NCBI GenBank assembly: GCA_005765155.1
Contig: VCCP01000002.1
Span: 2,542,001-2,606,000 of the forward strand
Reading direction: 5' to 3'
Source: Zelopaecilomyces penicillatus
Lineage: Eukaryota > Ascomycota > Sordariomycetes > Hypocreales > Pseudodiploosporaceae
Length of the DNA stretch: 64,000 bases
A program made the position numbers and the translations under genes. Shown here in pieces: positions 1 through 13,039 of this stretch. Within the stretch, counting starts at the first letter, position 1, and each line of letters starts with the position of its first letter. A model generated the notes under the pieces. The model made no database searches. It saw nothing but the letters and a program-made list of their open reading frames with translations, and was not told where the DNA came from.

Positions 1-2104
1 AAGAAATTAATTAAATAAATTAAAAAAAGGAATAATAATCTAAATAATATAAGCTTAAAATTATATTTTAATTAAATAAATAATAATTATAATATAATAA
101 TAAAATTAATAGATAAATTAATAAATTATATAAATAAATTTAAGAATAAATTTAAGTTTATATAATATTATTATAATATAATTAAAGATAGATTATCTAA
201 AAACCCTATAATACTACAATAAATATAAAAATCAATATATTAAAATAATTAAAAAAGTATTATATAAAATAAATTAAATTTATTAAAAAAGAATAAGATT
301 TAAAATCTATTAGATTTAAATAAGATAATTAATATAATTAATATTCTTAATAAAAAATAAATATTTAAAATAAAGCTAAATATAAATAATATAATTATCT
401 ATTTTAAAATATAATATAATTATCTATTTTAAAATATAATATATTATTAAAGGCTTTAAATAATAATATAATATAAATTATATAAATATCTTTATATTAA
501 TAATTTAATAGAAAACCTTTAGAATTTTGTTTATATTAATAACCTATATTATTATTTTTGATAAGGAAATTATAAAAAATATCTATATTAAATTCCTATT
601 AGGATTTAAAATAAAATACATAATATATAAGCTAAAAAAGGCTTTATATAGATTTAAATAGATATATTATATCTAGTTTAGTACCTTAAAAAAAGCATTA
701 AAAGAATTCAGATTTATTTAATTAATATATAATTTAATACTTTTTATAAATTAATCTAGTATTATTATTATATTTTATATTAATAATATTCTTTTATTTA
801 AACTATTAAAAGATAATATTTAATAATAAAAAAAGAATCTTAATAATCGATTTAAGATAAAAGATCTAAACATTATATACTTCTTTTTTAATATATAAAT
901 TATATAAGATTAAAAAAATTAATAATTATAACTTTTATAAAAGATATATTTATAAAATACTTTTAAGAAATTTAATCTAAAAAGGCTTATATTAAAGATA
1001 ATCCTTAAAAAAATAAATAAAAATCTATAATTGAATCTAAATAATTATAATAATATAAAATAAATAAACTTTTAATAATTATTTAATATAATACTCTATC
1101 TAATATATTATATATATATTAATATTATTTATTTAGGATTTAAGCTTTTTAGGTTTATATTAAACCTATTAATATTAAATACCTTATTAATAAAATAAAT
1201 CTATAGATATCTTATTAAAACCTAAAATATATTATTTTATTATTATTATCTAATAATTTTAAATAATTTTAAATAAATATATAATAAAAATAATTTTAAA
1301 TTATAATAATATTAGCTATTTATATTAATAAATAATACTATTAATTAGAAATTATTAAAATAAAAGATTATTATTATATTATTTATTAAAATAGAATATA
1401 TCTTAATAAATAATATAATATTAAAGGCTATATTCTTTCAAGATTTATTTATAAAGATTATAAATAATTTAATATAATCTATCTAATTAAATATTAATAA
1501 TAATAATATTATAATTCTTTTTAAAGAAATAAAGTATTATAAATAAATAAAATATATAAGGATTAAATATTATAAGATTTATAAATGAATTAAGAATAAT
1601 ATAATAAAAATAATCTAGATCTTTAAAAAGAAAGTTCTAATAGATTTAAATATTAAAGTATTATTATAATTAATATATAAAAAATAAAGGATATTTATAA
1701 AACTTAAAAGAAAAGAAATCTAATATTATATAATAACTATTTTTTATAAGGTTTTAATAAAGATAATAAGAAAATATTATATTATAATTTTATATTAATA
1801 TAAATTAAGGAGGGATATTAGATTTGTTAATATAATTTAGGTTATATATAATTATTATATAAGGGAATTATTTATATTTATTATATACCTTTAAAAATTA
1901 AATACTTATGTTAATTAGTTAAGTTAATTAAAATATATTTATAGATCTTTTTTTATAATAAAAGGCTTTATAATATTATTATTATTATAAGATTATTATT
2001 AGTTTTAAAAAGAATTTTTTTATTTAGATTATTTATTTAATCTTTATATAAATATATTTCTTTTATATTATTTATTTCTAGGCCTTTATATTAAAAATTT
2101 AACA
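1..2104 (+). mobile_element. Ty1/copia retrotransposon, RIP-degraded, copy 1 (left end outside window)
   Basis: The plus strand shows a broken copia pol reading frame. Around 590-730 the translated remnants match the reverse transcriptase stretch with a KLKKALY-like core. Around 770-1,000 come the region after the catalytic motif and the FLG-type segment. Around 1,100-1,800 lie RNase H-like remnants, ending in a purine-rich tract (1,807-1,815) just before the 3' LTR. Every frame is full of stops, as expected when C:G pairs became T:A by RIP, so no product can be made. The first part aligns base by base with a second copy starting near 7,180. Assignment to copia rather than gypsy rests on the order of the remnants and the polypurine tract followed by the LTR. 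Confidence 0.75.
1816..2104 (+). repeat. 3' LTR of copia copy 1
   Basis: The sequence starts TATTAG directly after the purine tract and ends TTAACA. These are the RIP products expected from perfect LTR termini TGTTAG...CTAACA. The length is 289 bp. The first ~110 bp recur in copia copy 2 after its own purine-rich tract (from about 8,793). The 5' LTR is outside the window, so the target duplication cannot be tested. Confidence 0.6.
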
Positions 2105-4218
2105 TTAAAAGATAAATATATAAAGGTAATATTAAATTAAAGATAATATAGGCCTTTATTATTATAAATAACTAAAAGTATATCTATATATAATAAGACT
2201 TTTATAAAATATTTATTTAATCTTTATAAATTAAAATATTTTATTAATTTAGATTTTATTATTTTTATTAATATTAAGGCTTTTTATTATTATTTTTAAA
2301 CAAAGAAAGAATTTTAATTAAAATTAATATCTTCTTTATAATTATAATAATCTTGATATTATTATTATACTTTAATAATAATAATATTAATAATTTTAAA
2401 GATATTTAATTTTTAAGCTTAATTTATTTCTTTAAATCTTATATTCTTTTCTTTTTTAATAAGATTAATATTAATAGCTTATATTAATTCTTTTCTTTTT
2501 ATTAAATAAAAAAATCTTATTATAATTCTTTTTTTAAATATAGAGTTTATTTAAGCTTATTTATAGTTATAAGATATAATTATAATACTTTATTCTTTTA
2601 AGTTTCTAGATTATTTTTTAATTAGCCTCATTTTATTAAAATATTGATATTTCTCTAGTTTTATTGTATTTTTAAACTATTATATTATTTATAATATTTT
2701 ATAAATATATTATAAATATATCTATACTTAGATTAATATTTAAATATTTTTATTAATTATAAAATATTAATTTAATTAGTTCTTTAATTTTAATTATATT
2801 TTTTTTTATATTTATTCTTTTATTATATTAGCTTTAAAATAAGATCTTATTATAATCTTAACTATTATTATTTATAAAAAATAATTAAATCCTATTATAT
2901 TTATAGTAGTATCTTAATATTGATATAATAGATCTAAGCTATATTCGATTAGATTTAAGATATTAATTTATTAATTACTTTTAGCTTATATAATTATTTT
3001 ATATAAAATAATTAAAAAGAGATATTATTATTATATTATCTTAATTATAATCAAAGCTTTTAATTAATCTTTATAATAAATATCCTATATAAAATAATAT
3101 ATATTAAAATTATTTATAAAGATATATTATCTTTTTAATTAAGGTATTTTTATATATAATATAATTTATAGCCTTTTATTATAGAGTTTAAAATATATAA
3201 ATTATATTATCAAGATATTTTTATCTTATTTTAATGTAATATAAATCTAATCTTTATTAGCTTATTATAATTATATTATAAGATTATTTTTTTATAAATA
3301 TATATAATTATATATAATTATATAATTATTATTTTATATTATATAATATTTATTTTATTTATAATAAAAAATATTATTATTTATAAATTAATTAATAATT
3401 CTTATATAATAATAATATTATATTCTTTATATGATTATATTAATATCTTAATTTTATTTAAGCCTTTTTCTTTAATATTTTAATATAATATAAATAATAT
3501 TGTAAAAGAGGGATAATTATATAGTCGTTTTATATTATTATTAATATTATAGTATTTACTATAAAGGCTATAATTATATTTTAATTAAAGCTAAAAATAT
3601 TATTATTTATTTTGATATTAATAATATTCTATCTCTTTTAAAGATAATTAGTTAAGTTTTTAATAAGTTTTATATTTATATTATATTAAGATAGCTATAT
3701 ATTTATTATATGTATTATATTATAATATATTAAATTAAACTAAAAGGATTTATATTTATAAGCTTTTCTATATTTATTTATCTTAATTTATTTTTTAGGA
3801 TATATATTTATAAAGGCCTTATATTAATTAATATAGATTATATAGCTTTATAATAGTTTATATTTTTATATAATATATTTATTAAATCCTTTAAAATATA
3901 TATTTATATCTTTATAATAAAAGTAATATATTATTTTTATTATATTATAGATATAAGCCTTATATTTATATTTAAGGTATTTAAAGTATTTTATTAATTA
4001 AATTATTTTACAATAGGGTTTTTATTTATAAAAGCCTTTTTAAAAAAATAGCTTTCTTTAATTAATTAATTTATACTTTTTAGGATTATAATTTTAAAAA
4101 GAAATATTTTTTTTATAATAATAATACTTTAGAATAGCTTAATATATATTTTCAATATTAATTTAATTAGGTTTTATTAATAGATTTTAATTTTTATACT
4201 ATCTTTATTTTATAAATA
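2105..4218. other. RIP-degraded AT-rich repeat DNA, unclassified
   Basis: No open frame and no gene-like base composition is present. Scattered GGCT/AGCC and AGCT tetramers are the only C/G bases, as in the recognised transposons of this window, so it is most likely old transposon sequence. I could not assign a family on either strand. Confidence 0.5.
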
Positions 4219-4394
4219 TATAATACTATTATAAAGTATAATATATAATATATAAATATAATCTTTATCTATAGTATTATAGATTATTCACTTAAAATAT
4301 ATAAAAGTAAATATAAGCTTTAATATTAATATAATTATTAAAATTATTAATTCCTACCTATTTATTATAAATCCTAAATTAAATTCTCTTTATA
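4219..4394 (-). repeat. Solo LTR of gypsy family B, with 5-bp target duplication
   Basis: This is a 176-bp match, in reverse complement, to the LTRs at 26,046-26,221 and 31,048-31,215. It is flanked on both sides by AAATA (4,214-4,218 and 4,395-4,399), a perfect 5-bp target-site duplication. Neither flank resembles family-B internal sequence, so it is a solo LTR left by LTR-LTR recombination. Confidence 0.85.
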
Positions 4395-7179
4395 AAATAT
4401 AATAATAATATTAAGATTCCTTTAATTAATATTAAATAGATTCTTATAATAATTAAAATATTTAATTTAAATATTAAAAATTAAATAGCTTTATTTATAA
4501 TCTATTAAGATATAAAATTAATAAAAATTATTATAATATTATTATTTAATAGATATTTAATTATTATTATATCTTTATAATATATTATTATAATAAAGGT
4601 ATTAAGATCATTTTTTATTAATCTATTTATAATATTATCTTTAATTATAGATTTAATAATTAATTTATATATATATCTTGAAAATATAATCTTTATAATA
4701 AAAATATTAAATATTTTTAATATCCTTTAATTATTTTTATTTAAATAGATTAATTTTCTTTTTATAATATTAAATTCTTTTAGGGTTTTTATAATTATCC
4801 TTTTAACCTTTATATTTAATTATTAAAAAAGATATTATATATTTATAATATTATTAATAAATATTTAAAATTAATAAATTAATTAAATTATTTCTATAAG
4901 TATTTCTTTATTAAATAATAAATATTAAAATTCTTTTTTAATATTTTATTTATTTTATTTTATGTTTTATTTATAATTTAGTATTATATCTTTTTTTAAT
5001 TCTATTAATTCTAATATATTTAAGGCTATAAATATTATAATTATTAATATATTAATATATATAATATCTATCTTATCTCTTATAATATCTTTTTTTAAAT
5101 TATTATATAATATTATAATTAAGGATAATTAACCTTAATAATTCTATTTCTTATATTAACTTATATTTTAAAGATAGTATTATTAAATATAAGGCTTATA
5201 ATTTAAAAAACTTTAATTAAAATTATATTATTTTAAATAAATATTATTATTATATTTAATAATTTATTCTTTTACTCTAATATATTATTTAAAAAATTAT
5301 TAATTTATTTTTAATAAATTATATTTATAATATAAAGTTTTTAGATTTTTTTAATTAAAATATTTTATTATATAAGATATAAAATTTATAAAATTTTATA
5401 ATAACTTTAATAATCTTAAGATTATTATAATTATATTTATATTTATTTATAATACTTAAAATAATATATATTATAAATTATTATTTAAGGATAATTTATT
5501 ATAAATATTATTATTATTATATTAATAATAATTATAATATATATTACTTTTATAATTAAATTTTATATTTAATGAATAATTTATATATAATAAATAATTT
5601 AATAATTATTTAAATAAATTAATTTCTAAATATATTAATTATTTTATTAAATAAAGAAAATTAGTATATAAATATCTTAAATTAATTATAATTATTATAT
5701 TAAAGATTATATCTTTATAAAAACTTAAAGAGATTATTAATATTTATTAAATAATTAATTTAATTATATTATATATATTAAAAATATTTATTATAATTGT
5801 TATATTTTATTTTTTATAATCTTAAAAAAATCTTATTTCTTTTTATATATATTATAAATTTTATAGATTATAATTAAAATTAATAAATAAATAATCTTTA
5901 TATATTTTATTTTTTATAATTAATAAAAAATATAAAATTATTTTTATTATTTTTAAATATTTTATTTAAAATATTAAATATTTAATATTTAATATTATAT
6001 TTTATAAAAATTAATAATAATTTTTATTTTTAATTAAAAACATTAATTTAAATTAAAATCTTTATTAATAATTCTATTAATTTAAAATATAATTATTATT
6101 TTTTTAATAATTTTAATATTTTAAGTTATATATAATTTTTTTTTATAAATCTTTAATTAAGATTTATTATTAGATTTATTAATTTTTTTTAAAGCTTTTT
6201 TTAAAATTAAAAAACTATTAATTTTATTTTTAGAATTATTTTATTAAAAAAAGAATATAATAATATTATTTTTAATCTATAAACCTTAAGGTATAATATT
6301 ATATTAATTTATATTATTTTTTAAAATTAATATTATTTTATATAGATAATATTAATAATCTTTTAATAATATTATAATTTTATATATAAGCCCTTTAAAA
6401 TTATATTATTATATTTATTATTTATTATTTATTATTTTTATAGATTATGTTTAAATAAATAAGACTAGATTAATAATATAAATCTAGGCTCATAATCTAT
6501 TATAAATAGAGATTTATAAATATAATATAATTAATTTTTTAAGATATATAATAAATATAAATAACTCTTTTATATAATAATTATATAATCTAAATTATAT
6601 CAAGAAATCTAATATAAAAAGGATTTATATTAGCTATATAATATTATATTCATTATATTAAAATAAAACTCTAGGATAATCCTATTTAATTGTATAAAAT
6701 TAAATATAAATTAAATATATTAATAATAATTTATTAAAAATATTTTTAAAAAAAATTATTAAAATAATAATATATATCTAAAAATATAGTCCTTATAATA
6801 TATTAAATAAAATAATATTGCATAAAATATAATAAATTAATTATTAAATATTTAAGATATATTAATTATAAAATTTATAAATTAATATTTAAAATCTACT
6901 TTATTAAAAAGCTTAGTATAAGATTATTATTATATTTTTGAATTAATTATAAAAAAGATTTAATATATACATTTTAAAATCCTATAATAAAAAAATTTAA
7001 ATAATTAAATAATATAATAATATAATCTTAAAAAAGGATTATAAATAAATAATAAAATATTATATTAATTATTACTTAAAGATATAAATCTTAAGATATT
7101 ATTCTTAATAAGAATAATAATATTTATTTTAATACTTAAATAATAATTTAAAATCCTATATTTTAAAAGATAATTAATA
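4395..7179. other. RIP-degraded AT-rich DNA; right part probably 5' half of copia copy 2
   Basis: No intact gene is present. Because copy 1 enters the window already inside pol, the 5' half of copy 2 must lie just left of 7,180. Part of about 5,900-7,180 is therefore probably degraded gag/integrase of the same element, but I have no second copy here to align it with. The 4.4-5.9 kb part is unclassified. Confidence 0.4.
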
Positions 7180-8921
7180 AAGAATTAATTAAATAAATTA
7201 AAAGAAAATATAAATAGTTTAAATTTAAAAATATAATTTAATTAATTAAATAATAATTATAATAAAATAATAAAATTAATAAATAAATTATAAAAATAAA
7301 TTTAAAAATAAATTTAAATATATATAATATTATTATAATATAATTAAAGATAAATAAATTATTTTAAAATCTTAAAATATTATAATAAATATAAATATTA
7401 ATATATTAAAATAATTAAAAAAGTATTATATAAAATAAAATAAATTTATTAAAAAAGAATAAAATTTAAGATTTATTAAATTTATATAAAATAATTAATA
7501 TTTAAAATAGAATATAAATATTTAAAATTAAATTAAACACAAATAATATAATTATTTATTTTAAAATATAATAAATTATTAAAAGCTTTAAATAATAATA
7601 TAATATAAATTATATAGATATTTTTATATTAATAATTTAATTAAAAATATTTAAATCTTTATTTATATTAATAATTTATTTAGATTAAAAGATTAAATAA
7701 ATAGATATTATTATAGCTTTTTTATATAAAGAAATTATAAAAGATATTTATATTAAAGTTTTATTAAGATTTAAAATAATAAAAAATATATAAATTAAAA
7801 AAGGCTTTATATAAATTTAAATAAATATCTTATATTTATTTAAATATTATAAAAAAAGTATTAAAAGAATTTAAATTTATTTAATTATTATATAATTTAA
7901 TATTTTTTATAAACTAATTTAATATTATCATTATAATTTATATTAATAATATTTTTTATTTAAATTATTAAAAAATAATATTTAATAATAAAAAGAAAAT
8001 CTTAATAATTAATTTAAGATAAAAGATTTAAATATTATATATTTCTTTTTTAATATATAAATTAAATAAAATTAAAGAAATTAATATTTATAGCTTTTAT
8101 AAAATATGTATTTATAATATATTTTTAAGGAATTTAATTTAAAAAAGCTTATATTAAAAATAATCTTTATAAAAATAAATAAAGATTTTTAATTAAATCT
8201 AAATAATTATAATAATATAAAATAATTATATTTTTAATAATTATTTAATATAATATTTTATTTATTATATTATATATATATTAATATTATTTATTTAGAG
8301 TTTAAACTTTTTATATTTATATTAAATCTATTAATATTATATATCTTATTAATAAAATAAATCTATAAATATCTTATTAAAATTTAAAATATATTATTTT
8401 ATTATTATTATTTATTAGGATTAATTAAATTAATATTTATAAATTATTTTAATTTTAAATAAATATATGATAAGAATAATATTATAATTCTTTTACGAAA
8501 ATAAAATATTATAAATAAATAAAATATATAAGAGTTAAATATTATAAGATTTATAAATTAATTAAGAATAATATAATAAAAATAATTTAATTCTTTAAAA
8601 ATGAAGATTTAATAGATTTAAATATTAAAGTATTATTATAATTAATATATAAAAATTAAAGATCTTTATAATGCTTAAAAGAAAAAAATCTAATATAATA
8701 TAATAATTATTATTCTTTTTTTTATAAGGTTTTAATAAAGATGATAGAAAAATATTATATTATAATTTTATATTAATTTAAATTAAGAAAAGGTATTAGA
8801 TTTCTTAATAAAATTATAAAGGAATTATCTATATTTATTATATATCTTTAATAATTAAATAATTATATTAATTTATTAAGTTAATTATAGTATATCTATA
8901 GACCTTTTTATATATTATAAG
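7180..8921 (+). mobile_element. Ty1/copia retrotransposon, RIP-degraded, copy 2
   Basis: It aligns in the same orientation with positions 1 to about 1,940: the same RT and RNase H remnants, the same purine tract (near 8,785) and the same LTR start. Relative to copy 1 it lacks roughly 180 bp around 8,410-8,490 (RNase H region, copy 1 about 1,265-1,500). Its LTR stops after about 125 bp at the junction with a different tandem repeat. No protein can be made. The two copies carry many C-to-T and G-to-A type differences, as expected from independent RIP. Confidence 0.75.
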
Positions 8922-8940
8922 AGCTCTTATATAGATTTAT

Positions 8941-9330
8941 ATAAGGCTGTTTTAAGATTATAAACAGGCTATTAAATAGGCTATTATAAGGTTTTTATAA
9001 GAGTATTAAATAAAAAGTTATTTAAGCAGTTATAAGCTTTAAGCACGCTATTATCAGGTTTTCATAAGAGTGTTACATAGAGAGTTATATAAGCTGTTAT
9101 ATAGGCTTTTAAGCAGGCCATTTTAAGGCTATTCTTAGGCTGTTAAGTAGGCTATTACATAGCCTATTATAAGGTTTTATTAAATGTATTAAATAAGAAG
9201 TTATATAGGTAATTATATAAGCTTTTAAGCAGCCTATTATAAGGCTATTTTAAGACTATTAAATAAATTATTATATAGATTATTATAAGATTACTATAAA
9301 GATATTAAATAAGCCTATTAAAAGTTATTA
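8941..9330. repeat. Imperfect tandem repeat, about 116-bp period, partly spared by RIP
   Basis: A block of related segments contains GGTTTT(T/C)ATAAGAG-like cores at 8,990, 9,057, 9,173 and 9,289 (spacings 67, 116 and 116 bp). Each is followed by a TTAAATA(A)GAAGTTAT-like segment and runs of AAGCAGGC/GGCTATTATAAGG. Unlike its surroundings it retains CpA/TpG (for example AAGCAGG, GTGTTACATAG). No protein-coding frame is visible. It abuts the truncated LTR of copia copy 2. Confidence 0.6.
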
Positions 9331-11886
9331 TATTTTATATAATCTATATTTATAATTTATTATTTATTTTTATAGTCTTATATTAAAATTTAATAATAAA
9401 GAATAATAATATAAAGTTTATATAAAATCTAGATTATTATATAAGTTTTAAAGGCTATATATAATAAAAATAAAGATTATATATAATAATATTTATAAAT
9501 ATTATAGCTTTTAATATATTAATATATATAATATTTATTATATACTTAATAATATTTCTTTTTAAATTATTATTTAATATTATAATTAAAAATAATAAGC
9601 TAGAGTTTATATTTAATAAGTTTAAGTTAATCTACTTTATAAAGCTTTATATTATATTTATATAAGGCCTCTTATTTAATAATATTATAATATATCTTAT
9701 AAAGTATATATAATTATTCGATATTAAATTTCATAGAAAATTTATATTTATTAAATACTAGACTAGGATTTAAAATAAACTTATATTATAAAATCTAAAA
9801 TTTATAAAGCTTATTATAAAAATATAAAGATCTTTTTTTTAATATAAAATAAATTATCTATAATATAATTATTTATAATATTATTATTTATAAAATAATT
9901 ATATTTTATAAAATAAATAAATTATTAATCTTTAAAAGGATTGAAATATTATATCTATATAATATTATTAAAGCTTATAAAGCTATCTTTATTTATCTTA
10001 TTAAATTAAAAGCTTTTATATTATTATTAAATCTTTATCTTTTATAATAAAAGATTAAGGATTTAAATTATATATAAATTTATTTAGATTTCTTTAAATA
10101 AATATATAATATTATAATAATATTAATATAATTATAATACCTCATTTAATTAAACCAATATAATAAAAGACTTTTATTTAAAATAAATAGGCTTTTTAGC
10201 CTTTAATAATTAAGAAATAAAACACAAAAAAACCCTTATATATTATTAAAAAGAATAATAATAAATATAAAGATTATAGATCTATTATATAATTATAATA
10301 TTATCTATCTAAATAGATTTATAAGCTTTATAAAATTATAATAATTTAATTAAAATAAAAAGCGTATTATTTATATAAATAAGAATTAAAAGAATAGGAT
10401 TTAAAGCCTTTCTTTATTATTAAATAATCCTTTTATAATTTATATTATTATATAGTTATATAAATCAAGATAAAGAGATTATTAAATATCTTACCTTATA
10501 ATATTAAAATATATTAAATAAATATAAAAAGGTTATTAAATATAATATTATATTTTTTTAAAAGAAAAATTTATAAAATAAATCTATTTATAATATTATT
10601 TATAATTAAAAGGATTATATCATAAATAATAAAATTTAAATAATTAAAAGAATATAATTTGATAATATAAATCTATAAAATAAAGAATAAGATAATAATA
10701 AGATAATAAAGATATTAAAAATACTTATAAATAAAGTATTATTATAAGATATTTAAAGATTATATACTAAATATAATAAAATAATAATAATATTTATATA
10801 ATATTAATATTTAATTTTAAATTATAAAGATTTATAATATTAATAAAGATATTAATCTTTTATAAAAAAATCAGATAATATAATAAAAGTATAAAAAGAT
10901 AAAATATATTTATATAATAATATAAAAATTATTTATTTATCTTTTTTAATTAATTTATATAAATAATAAAATAGATAAAAATAATTTATAATTTAATAAT
11001 AATATTATAAAATCTATATCTTTATATAATTTTTAATAGTATTTTAAGCTATTATAATAATAATATATTAATAATATTATAATAAACCTTAACCTTTATA
11101 TTCTTTATAATAATATATAAATAATAAATATATTTATAAGAATTAATAATAATTATATGATAAGATTAAATTTATTTATAATATAATATAATTATTATTA
11201 TTTTAAAAAATAAGGATTTATTTTTAATTCTTTTTTAAAAAATAATCTTTATAATCTTTTTTTAATAAATTATAATAAGAATATAATAAAAATAAATAGA
11301 TTTATTAATAATTAAATTAATATTTTAAGCTTAAAAGAATTCTTTTTTTTAAAGATTTATTTATTAAATCTAGATTAAGATATATAAAAGAAATATTATA
11401 AGAATATAATACCCTTTATAATAAACAGGATAATAATAGTATTATTAATCATCTAATATTAATTAAATAAATAATAAAATAATAATAATATTAATTTATT
11501 AGAAAATATTATATAAAAGATATATTAAAGATATTAGATATTTAAGTATAATAAAAGTATAATTAATATCTTTAATTAAAAAAAGAAAAAAAGAAAGAAA
11601 AAGAAAAAAAAACCTTATTTATTAAAATAGCTTAAAATATATATATATAAGGTTTATATAATAAAAATAATAAAAATATATAATAATAGAATTATATTAT
11701 TTATTAATAACTATTAATAAATATAAAAGAAAAGTAAAGCTATTATAGTAATACCTTAAAATAATAATAAAATATAATAATTATTAAAAATTAAATAATA
11801 AAATAGAATTTTATAAGAGATTATAAAATCTAATAAAAGCTAAAAGAATTCTATATTTAAAGAGCTATATAAACCTAATATTTAAC
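9331..11886. other. RIP-degraded sequence, unclassified transposon-like
   Basis: No open frame is present. The plus strand between about 9,600 and 10,500 has long stretches with few stops apart from TAA/TAG positions that could be RIP products, so a degraded transposase or similar gene is possible, but I could not match a family. A purine-rich run lies at about 11,577-11,613. Composition matches the recognised degraded transposons. Confidence 0.4.
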
Positions 11887-12370
11887 ATTAAAATAAATAG
11901 GTTTTTAATTCAATAGTCTAATCTATTATAATTAAATAATTAGATCTATTATAGCTTAATAATTAAATCTATTATTATCTTATAACTAGATCTATTATTA
12001 TATAACAGCTTTACCTATTATAAGATTTAATATAAAACCTAAGGTATTTAAACAGCCTAACCTTTAAACTAGGCTAAAATAAAAAATAAAGCCTTATCCT
12101 TTAAAATCCTTTCTTTCTTTTTATTTAAAATATTTAATAATTCTAAATAAATATTATTTAAAATTCTAAATTAATTCTTAATTTTTTTAATTTTTTTAAA
12201 AATATACAAAGAAATTATATTCTTAATTAAATTCTATTTTTTCTTATTAATAATATAATTATTTTTATAAATTTTTATTTAAATAACTTTTATATTTTTC
12301 TTTTATTATCTTAATTATTAGTCTTAATTAATCTTTATAAAATTATAATATTAAAAAGAAAATTAAAATA
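11887..12370 (-). repeat. Isolated copy of family-C terminal repeat
   Basis: The reverse complement matches the direct repeat at 53,441-53,810 and also about 100 bp to its left (to about 53,335). It shares the tetramer-rich part with TAGGT, CTAGG and AAAGCTG, and the same right end (AACCTATTTATTTTAAT). Neither flank matches the interior of the C1 element, so it stands alone here, either as a solo terminal repeat or as a separate short repeat. Confidence 0.65.
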
Positions 12371-12779
12371 AATAAATTATAATCTTTAAATAGCTTTTAT
12401 AGATATTAATTTAGCTTTAAAGCTAGATCTATTAATCTTTAATTAAATAAATATAAAGATAATATATATATTTAATTAATTTCTTATTAATTATTAAATA
12501 TAAAGAAATATTTAATTAATTCTTTCTTAATTATTAATTATAAATATATAATTTATTATATATAAAAGAATAAGGATTAAGATTATAATAATATAATAAG
12601 AATATATTAATATAAATAAAAGATAAAGGTTTTTTTATTTTTTATTTATAAAATTAAAAAGGATTATATCTCTTATATAAAGATTTAAATTAAATAAAAA
12701 AACTAGATTAATATAATTATAAGATTAATAATAATAATATAATTAAAAATAATTAATTTTAATTAATTTTAATAATTTT
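12371..12779. other. AT-rich degraded DNA, nothing recognised
   Basis: No gene, no recognisable repeat copy and no RNA gene was seen between the family-C repeat and the target duplication (ATTAT, 12,780-12,784) of the family-B nest. Confidence 0.4.
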
Positions 12780-12906
12780 ATTATTATAAAGAGATTTTAA
12801 TTTAGGATTTATAATAGATAGATTAGAACTAATAATTTTAATAATTATATTAATATTAAAGCTTATACTTACTTTTATATATTCTAAGTAAATAGCCTAT
12901 AATACT

Positions 12907-13039
12907 TATTATAATTATCTATATTAGACTATTAGAATAATCATCGCTTTATTCCTTTATCCTTTTAATCAGATTATTAAATAATAAATTAAATTATAAG
13001 ATTAGATAGAAAATAGAATCATTCTTTTTATATATAATA
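12907..13039 (+). repeat. 5' LTR of gypsy A1
   Basis: This 133-bp LTR has the same boundaries as 19,847-19,979 and 44,029-44,161. It keeps blocks such as CCTTTATCCTTTTAATC and ATTCTTTTTATATATAATA. Confidence 0.85.

Noticed and set aside
9331..11886. Tyrosine-recombinase captain gene of a Starship-type giant element
   Set aside because: I looked for the usual blocks of that family in the degraded frames and could not find a convincing series.
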